NCBI RefSeq assembly: GCF_035046485.1
Contig: NC_085138.1
Span: forward strand, 42,753,464-42,817,463
DNA: 64,000 bases
Reading direction: 5' to 3'
Source of the DNA: Aedes albopictus
Taxonomy: Eukaryota > Arthropoda > Insecta > Diptera > Culicidae
Shown here: piece after piece, positions 10,361 through 22,508 of the stretch
Numbering within the stretch: the first letter of the stretch is position 1
How the letters are laid out: every line of letters begins with the position of its first letter
Program-made: the position numbers and the translations under genes
The notes under the pieces: model-generated
Told to the model about the DNA's origin: nothing
Databases searched by the model: none
Seen by the model: the letters and a program-made list of their open reading frames with translations, nothing else

Positions 10361-12008
10361 AGGATGACCGCACCTTTACTTTTGAAAGAAATTCTGTCTC
10401 ATGGCCACAGTAAAAACAGTCCACAGCGCGTCCGGATGACCGCACCTTTACTTTTGTAAGAAATTCTGTCTCATGGCGACAGTAACAACAGTCCACAGCG
10501 CGTCCGGATGACCGCACCTTTACTTTTGTAAGAAATTCTGTCTCATGGCAACAGTAAAAACAGTCCGCAGCGCGTCCGGCTGACCGCACCTTTACTTTTG
10601 TAAGAAATTATGTCTCATGGCGACAGTAAAAACAGTCTACAGCGCGTCCGGATGACCGCACCTTAGCTTTGGTAAGAAATTCTGTCTCATGGCGACAGTA
10701 AAAACAGTCCACAGCGTGTCCGGATGACCGCACCCTAACTTTCGTAAGAAATTCTGTCTCATCGCAACAGTAAAAACAGTCCACAGCGCGTCCGGATGAC
10801 CGCACCTTTACTTTTGTAAGAAATTCTGTCTCATGGCGACAGTAAAAACAGTCCACAGCGCGTCCGGATGACCGCACCTTTACTTTTGTAGGAAATTCTG
10901 TCTCATGGCAACAGTAAAAACAGTCCACAGCGCGTCCGGATGACCGCACTCTTACTTTTGTAAGAAATTCTGTCTCATGGCGACAGTGAAAACAGTCCAC
11001 AGCGCGTCCGGATGACCGCACCTTTACTTTTGTAAGAAATTCTCTCTCATGGCAACAGTAAAAACAGTCCACAGCGCGTCCGGATGATCGCACCTTTACT
11101 TTTGTGAGAAATTCTATCTCATGGCGACAGTAAAAACAGTCCACAGCGCGTCCGGATGACCGCACCTTAGCTTTTGTAAGAAATTCTGTCTCATGGGAAC
11201 AGTAAAAACAGTCCACAGCGTGTCCGGATGACCGCACCCTAACTTTCGTAAGAAATTCTGTCTCATGGTGACAGTATAAACAGTCCACAGCGCGTCCGGA
11301 TGCCCGCACCTTTACTTTTGTTAGAAATTCTGTCTCATGGCGACAGTGAAAACAGTCCACAGCGTGTCCGGATGACCGCATCCTAACTTTCGTAAGAAAT
11401 TCTGTCTCATGGCGACAGTAAAAACAGTCCACAGCGCGTCCGGATGACCGCACCTTTACTTTTGTAAGAAATTCTGTCTCATGGCGACAGTAAAAACAGT
11501 CCGCAGCGCGTCCGGATGACCACACCTTTACTTTTGTAAGAAATTCTGTCTCATGGCGACAGTAAAACAGTCCACAGCGCGTCCGGATGACCGCACCTTT
11601 ACTTTTGTAAGAAATTCTGTCTCATGGCGACAGTTAAAAACAGTCCACAGCGCGTCCGCATCCTAACTTTCGTAAGAAATTCTGTCTCATGGCAACCGTA
11701 AAAACAGTCCACAGCGCGTCCGGATGACCGCACTCTTACTTTTGTAAGAAATTCTGTCTCGTGGCAACAGTAAAAACAGTCCATAGCGCGTCCGGATGAC
11801 CGCACCTTTACTTTTGTAGGAAATTCTGTCTCATGGCAACAGTAAAAATAGTCCACAGCGTGTCCGGATGACCGCATCCTAACTTTCGTAACAAATTCTG
11901 TCTCATGGCGACAGTAAATACAGTCCACAGCGCGTCCAGATGACCGCACCTTTACTTTTGTAAGAAATTCTGCCTCATGGCGACAGTAAAAACAGTCCGC
12001 AGCGTGTC
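10361..12008 (-). repeat. 72-bp minisatellite array A derived from a gag zinc-knuckle segment (about 23 units)
   Basis: About 23 tandem units of exactly 72 bp (24 codons) read on the - strand as variants of D-C-F-Y-C-R-H-E-T-E-F-L-T-K-V-K-V-R-S-S-G-R-A-V. Because 72 is divisible by three, the frame stays open over long stretches: 305 codons at 11,525-10,608, plus shorter frames on each side. Breaks come from a nonsense change near 10,606 and single-base indels near 11,563 and 11,632. The unit resembles the C-Y-C-G-H and K-V-K-C-P-A-x-G-K-x-C region found before the protease in Mag-like Gag proteins, and the array joins directly to a protease remnant. The T-L/C-P and other Cys positions are eroded. 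I see no evidence of expression. Confidence 0.85.
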
Positions 12009-13422
12009 TATTATCGCGAAAGCTAACTAACAACTTGACGTTCACATTCAAATCATCATTAGACGCCTACTACGATTCAACTTTCTCTATAACGACGGTC
12101 ATTACAATTCACATCTCCACTCCTTGATGCATTTGCTTATGCCGTAGTTTCTTGAACAGGATTATATTCTTATGCCTCATGATCCCTACAGTCCTCTGTA
12201 CGTAAAATCCATGGTTTGTGCCCATAGAGGACTACCGGTGTAATCAGCGTTTCGTAGATGGCTAATTTCGTAGATTTCGATGATCGTTGAGTTCTGCAGA
12301 GTTCGAAGTTAGCTTGATTTCCTGCAACAATGCGTCTCAGAATTTATCTGCTGGTGTCGTTGTCGGCGGTCACCAGTGAGTCCGAGTAGTGTATATATAC
12401 ATACATACACGAGTTCCTTGCGATTTTCGACTGTGACCTACGAATTTATTTTCTTGGCTCCAACGTTTCGATCCCGATTTGGATCATTCGACATACACGA
12501 GTTCTTCAGCCGCTTCGATATCATTATCTGACCATAGTTCTGTTAACTTGATTATTAGTTAACACTTACGACCTATCTCAGCTGTTTCCACCTTTCCAGA
12601 ATGTTGTTTTGTCTTGCAAGCGCTTCCGCTCGAGCTCCAGGATTTTCCTCTGCTTTCTCTTCGAGTTCTTCCAGACTGCTCCATTCCTCCAGATCGCGAA
12701 GCTCCTCCAGAGCTTGAGAACGTGTCGATTACATGGTGTATTCTTGGGCCATGTTTTGCGGATAAAACTTAATAACATAGACAGGTCTTTAGGACTTTAT
12801 GGCACTGTACTCTAGTCAAGCCCAAATATGGTTATCTAATCACTAATGCATCCAGTTAGTGTTTTTCAAGTCCGTATTCTCCGCGCATCACCCGAAATTT
12901 GATTGAAACTGGGTTGAACCATTCACGCTCTATCCGCGTAGGTACAACACAAATAAACAATCGCGAGTACTTCACAACTGCTCCAAAAGCAAGGTATACA
13001 CTCGTTTACCTCTATGTACATACAGACAGCAACATCCAAGAAACATTTTGAGCCAAAGTGATTAATTTACACGCTATTTGTTTGTTGAAAACTCATCCTG
13101 TCCTGGCATCATCGACTCACGTATGTGTGTGTGTGTGTGTGTCTGTGTTCCACACAAGCCCGCAAGCATCTTCTTCCCAGCTCAGCTGAACCGTTTGAAA
13201 AATGTGAAAATTTCACGTTGGGCTTACCTCATATGCTGTCTCATCCTCCTGCGGGCGGGCACCACGCGCCCGGTGCTAATTGATCGCGCCCGACGCGTGT
13301 GACAAATGGTTTACATAAATCCGGAACACACGGTGCAAGGTGCTGCTTCACTGCACAAACACCCGGACGCCCGCCCTCCCTCACTTGACTAACTGACGCA
13401 TCACATTAATTTCAGTCAATTA
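12009..13422. other. Non-coding flank of array A with a small coiled-coil-like remnant
   Basis: No complete gene is visible. At about 12,730-12,585 on the - strand a Glu/Leu-rich frame (E-E-L-R-D-L-E-E-W, A-R-A-E-A-L-A-R-Q-N) ends in a stop. It could be the N-terminal coiled coil of a retrotransposon Gag. The same piece lies in copy B near 17,660-17,755. The rest carries scattered ATAC and TG repeats (TG tract at about 13,123-13,143) and nothing else I can name. Confidence 0.5.
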
Positions 13423-14083
13423 CACAGCGCAACATTTTTTTGTCTCAAGAGCAAACTTATGTGTCTCCGAAGGATTTTGGGCCGCTGAATCCGAATCCGT
13501 GCTCAGATTTGCTCCAACACGTCACAATTTTGAGCTATACCTCAATTTATAAGGCAAAATATGTGATATTGGGCTTTTTTGACTGCAAACCATTAAGCTT
13601 GGAAGTATTTTTTTTAAGCAATCAAAAGGTTAATTGGTCAATTAACATTTAAACTAACGACTCATGCCAAATATTTCGTTTTACGAAATCAAATTTGATA
13701 GATTTAAGCATTTTATGTTAGTATGAAAACTTGTATGCAACTTTTGGAGGATGACTTGTATGGGAAATATCGTACGTAACATAAATCGCTTAAAACTATT
13801 AAATTCGATTTGGTAAAACGAAATATTTTGCATGAGTCGTTAATTTAGATGTTAATTGACCAATTAACCTTTTGATTGCTTGAAAAAAAATTTCCTGCTT
13901 AATGGCTAGCAGTCAAAAAAGGCCAAAATCGCATATTTTGCCCTATAAATTGAGGTATAGCTCAAAATTGTGACGTGTTAGAGCAAATCTGAGCCCGGAT
14001 TCGGATTCAGCGGCCCAAAATCCTTCGGAGACACATAAGTTTGCTCTTGAGACAGACAAAAAGTTATTTTTTGTTACGCTGTG
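13423..14083. mobile_element. 661-bp foldback MITE with TTA target duplication
   Basis: The ends are CACAGCG and CGCTGTG, and nearly the whole element is one inverted repeat with arms of roughly 300 bp around a short centre. TTA flanks both sides (13,420-13,422 and 14,084-14,086). Copy B lacks it and has a single TTA at the matching site, so the insertion is directly demonstrated. A 3-bp TTA duplication fits PIF/Harbinger-type or CACTA-type mobilisation. The superfamily cannot be settled here. Confidence 0.88.
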
Positions 14084-14086
14084 TTA

Positions 14087-14675
14087 CCTGCGAGTGGGTC
14101 CCTCGTCTCGCGCGCGCGACCTTCGCTCCTCGATTGACAGTTCTCGGTGTGGCTGCGTACCTGCTTGTTGTTATGTGACTCACTCGTGGCGCGGATTTTG
14201 ACGTCAGCGCCGCTCGCTGACACCTGGACAAACAGCGATTAGAGTAAATTAGACGTGTGTGTCGGGTGAGCACGAGTAAACACAGAAACACGATCCTCGG
14301 CCGAGGAGATTTAAGTAAGCTACCCGAACTAATCGATAATCGGACGGTCATGATTAATTACGTCGAGTACGCAGCCGGACAGCCAGGCCAAGGCCTGCTA
14401 TAGCTGGCTGGCTGGCTGGCTGGGAATGCAAGTGAGGGGCCCATCAATTAGTGTCGCGAATGCTTTTAGCTCTCGGTCGAAATAAATGAAAAAAAAAGCT
14501 TGGCGCAAATCCTCCGATCCACCGAGATGTAGATCATAAATTTAGATAATTTCCTAATTAGTTTTATACGCACCTCAAATCTCCAATCGAAGGCCCGCAG
14601 GCGAAATCGTAACATTCAAATTCTCTCGACCCTTGGGCAACCATAACACTGCACCGGTGGACCCCGCGCGCGCCA
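14087..14675. other. Unique-looking non-coding sequence shared with copy B (matches 19,110-19,700)
   Basis: This is moderately GC-rich sequence with a GGCT tandem tract near 14,404-14,422, CRE-like TGACGTCA and AATCGATAAT motifs, and no open frame of note. The same stretch forms the end of copy B. It is probably host intergenic or intronic DNA caught in the duplication. Confidence 0.4.
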
Positions 14676-14769
14676 GATGCGTCTTGAAGGATTGGGCTGA
14701 GAACTTTGAACCTACGTTGGGTGCGCTTATGTTGCCGTTCGATGATTTTTGTTTACAATTTGGCTACAT

Positions 14770-14867
14770 TTTGCAGCACTGACAGTAATATCTGTCAGTT
14801 GTAACAGTTATCAAATTGCATTGGATAAGTGAAACGTAAACATATTGCAGTTATCGCACGTTTACTG
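14770..14867. mobile_element. Right half of a pogo-like MITE (same family as 24,511-24,798)
   Basis: The end reads GTTATCGCACGTTTACTG followed by TA, and the AAACGTAAACATATTGCAG segment matches the other copies. The left half is missing or too diverged to see. Confidence 0.55.
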
Positions 14868-15229
14868 TATAATCGTGTTGCTATCCGACATTCTGATGAC
14901 ATGTCCCTCCTGTGTGGTATTGATTCAGCATTGTTGTTCGACTAGTATTCCGAACGCTGGTAGCACATGGTCTGCCAAATGTACATCAAGCAATCTAGTA
15001 GGCGTGCAAATGGTCGTCGCGTCATCACTTCGCAAACGTCAAAAGATAAACACAATTTACTTACTGGGGGCACCCGCTTGTCCACAATAATTCCAAGCTC
15101 CACATTTGGCAATCCTGCCAGGAGAATAGCGAATCTTCTGGATGATGGCAAGCGGGTGCAGGTCCGGATGAGAGTGCTCGTTTGTTTTAGTGCGGTTAAG
15201 TTTTCCTGTGTGTGAAAAAGTGAGTGAAA

Positions 15230-15281
15230 ATGGAAAGTATTCTGGAAGATCGGATGCCTAGAGCAAACGACCTAGACGATG
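15230..15281 (+). CDS. Candidate first coding exon of an unidentified host gene
   Basis: An ATG in good context (GAAAATGG) opens a 17-codon frame starting M-E-S-I-L-E-D-R-M-P-R. It runs without a stop into a strong splice donor, G|GTGAGT, at 15,281/15,282, so the exon would end in phase 1. The upstream bases (15,180-15,229) look like a short AT-balanced 5' leader, with no obvious TATA box. I do not recognise the protein and found no second exon in the window. Given how large mosquito introns are, the next exon could lie outside. It could also be chance. Transcript data would decide. Confidence 0.3.
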
Positions 15282-16458
15282 GTGAGTTTAGATAATTGTC
15301 TGGAGATTGCTCTCCTTAAACGAATGTTTTATTGTCGATTGAATCATTACAAAAAGTTTGTTTGATTTATTTACTTTTGGGCTCTGTAGCGTGGCTAATT
15401 TGGCAATGTTTATCCGGTTTATCCTGCCAAAAAAAAAAAAAAATCGCTAGAAGGAACGCTTATCAGTGTAAAATAACATTGCGTAGTTTGCACATCTAGG
15501 GTATTTGTTCCCTTCTTAAGCATGTGGCTTCCATTTTCATCCCACGAAAAACAAAGGATTGAAGCGCTGTTTGTTTTGTTTCTTATTTTTGTATTTTTTG
15601 TTAGAAGAGAGCACCCATGGAAACAAAAAGAACGGAATCAATCGGTACCGTAATCACTTGTTTTCGAAGAGGATGAATATGGGAGCGTAAGATTACTAAT
15701 GGCCATAGGCGAAACTACTAGGGGTGCCGGGGGTGCCAGGCACCCCCTAGCATTTGAATGCATTGCTGTGAGATATGGGGCGATGAATAATGAATGGATG
15801 AACCAATGAATATTTGTTTGTAGTGCACCCCCTGACAAAACTCCGTAGTTTCGCCCATGCTAATGGCACATACCCTATATGCACTAAAGATGACCATGCT
15901 AGATCGGTCACAAGCATTGTGGCGTGAAAATGATTCCTAACCTTTACTCGGCGAAGCAAAATCGAATTGTTTGTTCTGGTTTGAGATATTTTGTAGTATA
16001 AAAAAAACAAGAAACCGACATTTTTCTTATTAAAAACATCAAAACTGACGAGATGAATCTTCATAGGTCTTAGCCGTGCCAAAAGACAATTGTAAAAGGA
16101 AAAAAAACTTGACAAATGGCAAGCAAAACATTCACCTGATGCATGATTTCGATGCAGAAAATGTCGCTTGTGAGAGTGTAAGCAAAAGATTTGAAAATGT
16201 GAGATTATGCAAGAAGGTCTTGTATTTATGTTTTACGCAAAGAGAGTTTCATTCGGAAATTGTGGTTTTCTTACGCATTTTTGTTTTTTATAACAACATT
16301 TGGTTTGCTTATTAACTGAGTTAGTTCAGTAAGTATAGACATGCGTGTTGTACGATTTACGACAGTAAAAAAAAAAGGTTTACGTCTTACATTACAGCTG
16401 TTGTTCTGTCGAGATGAATATAACAGACGTTTCAGAATGTGTCTCCATTTGATAGTTT
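15282..16458. other. Non-coding stretch, mostly unrecognised
   Basis: This would be intron if the exon at 15,230 is real. It contains an A-run near 15,430 and the hAT-type MITE at 15,704-15,859. I see no other gene, RNA or repeat that I can support. Confidence 0.35.
15704..15859. mobile_element. 156-bp hAT-type MITE with 8-bp target duplication
   Basis: The terminal inverted repeats CATAGGCGAAACTAC and its near-complement GTAGTTTCGCCCATG are flanked by perfect 8-bp copies of CTAATGGC (15,696-15,703 and 15,860-15,867). An 8-bp duplication with a CA-starting end is the hAT signature. Internally it contains a GGGTGCC/GGCACCC palindrome. Confidence 0.82.
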
Positions 16459-17216
16459 AGGTCTCATGGCGATAGTTAAAACAGTCCACATTGCGTCCGG
16501 ATGACCGCACCTTTACTTTTGTAAGAAATTCTGTCTCATGGCGACAGTAAAAACAGTCCACAGCGCGTCCGGATGGCCGCACTCTTACTTTTGTAAGACA
16601 TTTTGTCTCATGGCGACAGTAAAAACAGTCTACAGCGCGTCCGGATGACCGCACCTTTACTTTTGTAAGAAATTCTGTCTCATGGCGACTGTAAAAACAG
16701 CCCACAGCGCGTCGGGATGACCGCACTCTTACTTTTGTAAGAAGTTCTGTCTCATTGCGACAGTAAAAACAGTCCACATCGCATCCGGATGACCACACCT
16801 TTACTTTTGTAAGAAATTCTGTCTCATGGCGACAGTAAAAACAGTTCACAGCGCGTCCGGATGACCGCACCTTTACTTTTGTAAGAAATTTTGTCTCATA
16901 GCGACAGTAAAAACAGTCCACAGCGTGTCCGGATGACCGCATCTTTACTTTTGTAAGAAATTCTGTTCCATGGCAACAGTAAAAACAGTCCATAGCGCGT
17001 CCGGACGACCGCACCTTTACTTTTGTAAGAAATTCTATCTCATGGCGACAGTAAAAACAGTTCACAGGGCGTCCGGATGACCGCATCTTTACTTTTGTAG
17101 AAAAATGTGTCTCATGGCGACAGTAAAAACAGTCCACAGCGCGTCCGGATGACCGCACCCTAACTTTCGTAAGAAATGCTGTCTCATGGCGACAGTAAAA
17201 ACAGTCCGCAGCATTT
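16459..17216 (-). repeat. 72-bp minisatellite array B (about 10.5 units)
   Basis: This is the same 24-codon zinc-knuckle-derived unit as array A, with one continuous frame of 267 codons on the - strand (17,260-16,457). It shares the right-hand flank of array A (TCTATTATCGCGAAAGCTAAC), but its left edge is cut inside a unit. So the duplication breakpoint lies within the array. Confidence 0.85.
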
Positions 17217-17795
17217 CTATTATCGCGAAAGCTAACTAAAAAACTGACGTTCACATTCAAATCATCATTAGACGCCTACTACGATTCAATTTTCTCCATA
17301 ACGACGGTCTTTACAATTCACATCTCCACTCCTTGATGCATTTGCTTTGTTTTTTGAACAGGATTATATTCTTATCCCTCATGATCCCTACAGTCCTCTG
17401 TACGTAAAATCCATGGTTTGTGCCCGGTAGAGGACTACCGGTGTAATCAGCGTTTTGTAGATGGCTAATTTCGTAGAGTTCGAAGATCGTTGAGTTCTGC
17501 AGAGTTCAAAGTAAGCTCGATTTCCTGCATCAATGCGTCTCAGAATTTATCTGCTGGTGTCGTTGTCGGCGTTAACCAGTGAGTCTGAGTAGTGTATACA
17601 TACATAAACACACGGGTTCTTCAGCCGCTTTGATATCATTATCCGACCTTGGCTCTGGTTACTTGAGCTCCAGGATTTTCCTCTGCTTTCTCTTCGAGTT
17701 CTTCCAGCCTACTCCATTCCTCCAGCTCGCGAAGCTCCTCTAGAGCTTGAGAACGTGTCGATTACATGGTGTACTCTTGGACCATGTTTTGCGGC

Positions 17796-18312
17796 TAAAG
17801 CCCAGTTTCGAGTTCAAAAGGAATCGCTCCAGAAATTTCTTGACCTATTCCTGGCAGAAACTTTCTACAGTGACTGCCATTTGAATTGTCATTTCTTCCT
17901 AACTGCATACTGCGACCGAAGAAAAACGGTTTCTTGGGCGATTTAGGCAAGGAATTTCGCATGCATCAAGATAGGCCGAGAAATTCCTTCCGATCTGCAA
18001 ACAGCGCTTAAAGCTAAGTTTCCTGTTGCCACGTAAAGCGCTCAAGTAAAATTCCACCTTTTTTCCGCAAGTAATTTTGACAACTGATCCAGTATGGGGA
18101 GAAACGTTACTTTTCCTTACGGAATAATAGCACGGGCTATTTTTCCGCACGGAAAAGTGACAGCTCCATTTGATTCGCACGGGAGGCATTACAAGTGTTA
18201 CACTTTTTTCCTTACTTGCCATCTGCGAACTGCTCAAGTAATTTTGAAGCGGAATCATTACTTGACCATTACTTGTCCTATCTTTTTGCACTGTACGTAC
18301 GAAGTGGAAACT
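17796..18312. other. Segment present in copy B but absent from copy A
   Basis: Copy A jumps from GTTTTGCGG directly to ATAAAACTTAAT, whereas copy B has about 515 extra bases between them. I see no clean terminal inverted repeat or target duplication. It could be an insertion in B or a deletion in A. It contains a hairpin (AAGGAATTTC with GAAATTCCTT, about 17,950-17,986) and no gene. Confidence 0.5.
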
Positions 18313-18683
18313 AGCAATAAAACTTAATAATATAGACAGGTCTCTAGGACATTATTGCCCCGTACTCTAGTCAAACTCAAATATGGTTATCTAATCACTA
18401 ATCCTATGTATCCAGTTAGTGTTTTTCAAGTCCATATTCTCCGCGATTCACCCGAAATTTGATTGAAACGGGATTCAACCATTCACGCTCTATCCGCGTA
18501 GGTACAAAACAAATAAACAACCGCGAGTACTTCACAACTGCTCCAACAGCAAGGTATACACTCGTTTACCTCCATGTACATACAGACAGCAACATCCAAG
18601 AAACATTTTGAGCCGAAGTGATTAATTTACACGCTATTTGTTTGTTGAAAACTCATCCTGTCCTGGCATCATCGACTCACGTA

Positions 18684-18845
<162 letters not shown>

Positions 18846-19700
18846 CCACACAGGCCCGCAAGCATCTTCTCAGCTGAACCGTTTGAAAAATGTGAAAATT
18901 TCACGTTGGACTTACCTCTTATCCTCCTGCGGGCACCACGCGCCCGGTGCTAATTGATCGCGCCCGACGCGTGTGACAAATGGTTTACATAAATCCGGAA
19001 CACACGGCGCAAGGTGCTGCTTCACTGCACAAACACCCGGACGCTCGCCCTCCCCCCTCACTTGACTCACTGACGCATCGCGGGTGTGCATTAATTTCAG
19101 TCAATTACCTGCGAGTGGGTCCCTCGTCTCGCGCGCACGACCTTCGCTCGTCGATTGACAGTTCTCGGTGTGGCTGCGTACCTGCTTGTTGATTGTGACT
19201 CACTCGTGGCGCGGACTTTGACGTCAGCGCCGCTCGCTGACACCTGGACAAACAACGATTAGAGTGAATTAGGCGTGTGTGTCGGGTGAGCACGAGTAAA
19301 CACAGAAACACGATCCTCGGCCGAGGAGATTAAAGTAAGCTACCCGAACTAATCGATAATCGGACGGTCATGATTAATTACGTCGAGTACGCAGCCGGAC
19401 AGCCGGGCCAAGGCCTGCTATAGCTGGTTGGCTGGCTGGCTGGCTGGGAATGCAAGTGAGGGGCCCATCAATTAGTGTCGCGAATGCTTTTAGCTCTCGG
19501 TCGAAATAAATGAAAAAAAAAAGCTTGGCGCAAATCCTCCGATCCACCGAGATGTAGATCATAAATTTAGATAATTTCCTAATTAGTTTTATACGCACCT
19601 CAAATCTCCAATCGAAGGCCCGCAGGCCAAATCGTAACATTCAAATTCCCTCGACCCTTGGGCAACCATAACACCGCACCGGTGGACCCCGCGCGCGCCA

Positions 19701-20949
19701 TACCATCCCTGTGCTGTCAGTTCGCCGGAATTCCTCGGACATGATGACGCTCGCGCCCGCACCCGCGTTCCTCCATATAGGAATTCCACCCGATCCGGAG
19801 CCCGACAACACAACACAACAAAACACCAATATCTCGTTTCAAGATACATGTGCTTCGTTTTGTTCTCGGGTTTTGTTTACGTTTTTTTGTTCATATTTCT
19901 GCACACGGGTCGTGTCTCTTTGTCTGTGCTGTCTGTCTGACGGTGCGGTGTGTGATATCCATCCTCCGTGCGGAGAAGACGGACGGAGGAGAGATGCGCG
20001 AGGATCTTGTTCCATCTGCCCCATTGTTTAAAGGTATTTGAAAAATCTTCATCAATACTACATTCGTACGAACGTACGTACGTTGCCAAGGTGCGCGCGC
20101 TCGCATCCCACCCCTGACCCTGACGTCTGTCATCCTCCGTTGTTTGGGCCCTCTACTGACTGGAACGGGTGTCGGGTTGGAGGTTTCTTCGGAATTGAGA
20201 AATCATTAATCATACACGTACGTTCGTACGTTCATGCAGCAACGCATGGAGGCTCGAGAAGGTGCGGGTGATGCCGGTGAGGGATCCTGGCCAATGCCAG
20301 AAAAATAGCTTTAATTTGGTAATTAATATTTGACCCTCGGGTCCGTAGGGCCTGGACCTGGTGGCGACCAGGTAGCCACCCACCCTACTGGAGCAACACG
20401 CTAGTTGGATGATTTTCGGGGCCCGCTTTCTGACAGGCGTAAAATTCGTGGAAACGGAATTGTGTGTACGGTGCGGAATTCGAGCTGATCTGGATCAAAT
20501 TTGATGGGTAGGGAATACAAACAAGCTGTGGAATGTTGGAATGTGCTCATCTCTTGCGTAGTGAAGAATGTTTGACCATGTTTAAGTGAAATATGCGAAA
20601 AAGCTGTGATTTGATGGTGGGAAGTTGATAACGCAAAAGTACGCAGCCACTTCTTGCCACTAGAGGAGCAGGCGTTGAAAGGAACGTTTCATGCAGGAGT
20701 GTGGATGTTAAATGAAGGTACTTCAAACAATCTGGCTTACTACTCTGCCAAATGTACTCCTAACCTCTCCTAATACTCCTCCTCAACAATTCGCTCTCGG
20801 AGGTCCTGGTCCAAGTAACTCTGTGAATCGTTGTTGTTTCACGGCCTATCAATGTCGTACCTGTCTGTTCCGCATCCATGTCTTCCAACATGCGCCTCAT
20901 CCCCATTCGCATCCAAGGGGCTGGGCTTACACAGTCCTGATGACGACTT
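19701..20949. other. Unrecognised sequence
   Basis: I see no gene or element I can name. A CGTACG-rich stretch appears twice (about 20,066-20,082 and 20,215-20,233), giving a weak long-range inverted pairing. A small frame near 19,996-20,041 has no recognisable domain. Confidence 0.35.
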
Positions 20950-22508
20950 ATCCACGATAAATACGATGCCTCCGGCGAAGAACGTTACAACACCGACAAA
21001 TTACAACATTGACTTACGCGTTTATGGCTCTCCTGACCAATCAGCGTCTGAGTACGCAATAAGTTCGTTGGCCTCGACGTCTCAGCCGCTGTAGTTTTCA
21101 ATAACTGATGCAGACTTTGGTGAGGGCAAAGACCTCATCAAAGTCTACTCCGTATCTCTGGGTAAATCCCTGTAGTGCGGCACGTGCCACTTCACCTACT
21201 TAATTTAGCTCACCTTGTATACCCAGTCACAACCTACCAAGTTCTTGTAAATCGAGCTAAGTCCCAGGCAACCGTTCACCATGTGCGACTGGTACTCGTC
21301 ATCCAACGCACTTTTATTTTGCCGATTCAGTCTTCACCGCTTCGATGTAGCCGCTGGCTCCTTGACCACGTAAGCAGCAACACTTACTCCGTAGTCTTCG
21401 AAACGTTCCGGCAACTTGCCACGACTTCTGCTTCCTTGCTTCCGACGCGCAGGAGCGCTCGCTAGAACGTCTTCCGGATCATCCGGCTAATGTTTGAACG
21501 CTCTAAAAGATATTCTTCCGACAAGTTCATTCCGTAGAACTTCTCGCATTCTCTACGTTCGCTATCCGCATTCTTTCTGGATTCATCTACGGATTCTTCA
21601 ATCTCTTGCTGCTGAACCGCTCTGGCAGCGAAATCCAGTTCACTTCATCGTCCGTGGGCTCCATGACAACCTTCGGCTGCAAGATGGTCTCCGAAGAAGT
21701 TGCTCCGCGAGCTCTATGACTGCTGCCGAATCCGGATCCTTTCCCAGGTCTCGGATCTCCCAGGTCCCAGGTTTCCTTTCACAATGTGCGACTGGTTCTC
21801 GTCGTCCTTCGCACTTTCCCAGGATTTTTCTGCCTTAGTCTCCACAGCTTCGTTGTAGTCATTAGCTCCATGACCACGTCAGTAGCCACATCTACCTCGT
21901 AGTCTTCGAGGAAACGTTTGAGCAACTTGTTCACGACTACTGCTTGTATCCGAGCCAGGAGCGCTCGCTGAAACGTCTTCTTGATCATCCGGCTCACCAT
22001 TGAACGCTGAAAGATCTTCTTCCGATGAGTGTATTTCGTAAAACATGTCACATTCTCTACGTTCATTCTCCGCATCCTCTTTGGATTCATCTACGAATTC
22101 ACCAATCTCCTGCTGCTTAACCGCTCTGGCGCCGAATTCCGCAGCAGTATTCATCTCATCGTCCGTGGGATTCAGGACAAACTTCGGCTGTGTGACAGAC
22201 TGATCCACAAGCTCAAGAAACTTGGCTTCGTAACTAAATGTCACTTTCTCAATTTGGTGATCCACGAAACGATCGGCCTTGTGCTGTTTGGGGAATAGCC
22301 AATGAACGTCAGCTTTCAATTTTTGCCGCCAAATTTCCTTCGCTGTCAGGAACGTGGATCCACGCCTTGCGGCCGAACTCTTTGGTCTTTGGCCGAACAC
22401 TTTCAGATGATTCATTGCATCCTTCCGTTCAAAGAAACTCTTCAAATGATCATTGCAGAAATCACCGCCACCTTCTGATCTGACTACCTTTAGTTTCCTT
22501 CCGACCAA
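20950..22508 (-). pseudogene. Decayed Ty1/copia fragment: integrase core, linker, RT start, RNase H
   Basis: Read from 22,508 downward, the order is that of copia. An integrase core piece has V-V-R-S-E-G-G-G-D-F-C-N-D-H-L and H-L-K-V-F-G. An acidic integrase-to-RT linker (about 22,250-21,200) appears twice in diverged tandem form (about 21,990-21,780 and 21,480-21,275). The start of RT has R-Y-G-V-D-F-D-E-V-F at about 21,150. After a deletion, RNase H has A-Y-S-D-A-D-W-S-G at about 21,060. Stops and frameshifts are everywhere, so it is non-functional. Confidence 0.75.

Larger units (their letters stand above)
10361..14675 (+). repeat. Segmental duplication, copy A
   Basis: From the 72-bp array through to GCGCGCGCCA at 14,675, this matches copy B (16,459-19,700) at high but imperfect identity. 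Compared with B it has more 72-bp units, a private 661-bp MITE (13,423-14,083), a short TG tract instead of a long one, and no counterpart of B's 17,796-18,312. The copies are in direct orientation about 1.8 kb apart. Confidence 0.85.

Noticed and set aside
10361..12008. CRISPR-like array
   Set aside because: The 72-bp units are contiguous with no unique spacers, and the genome is eukaryotic.
19850..20041. Second candidate exon ending at AAAG|GTATTT
   Set aside because: The donor is weak, there is no reading-frame context, and nothing links it to the exon at 15,230.
22029..22298. + strand frames over the copia remnants
   Set aside because: They are antisense shadows of the decayed integrase and linker on the - strand.
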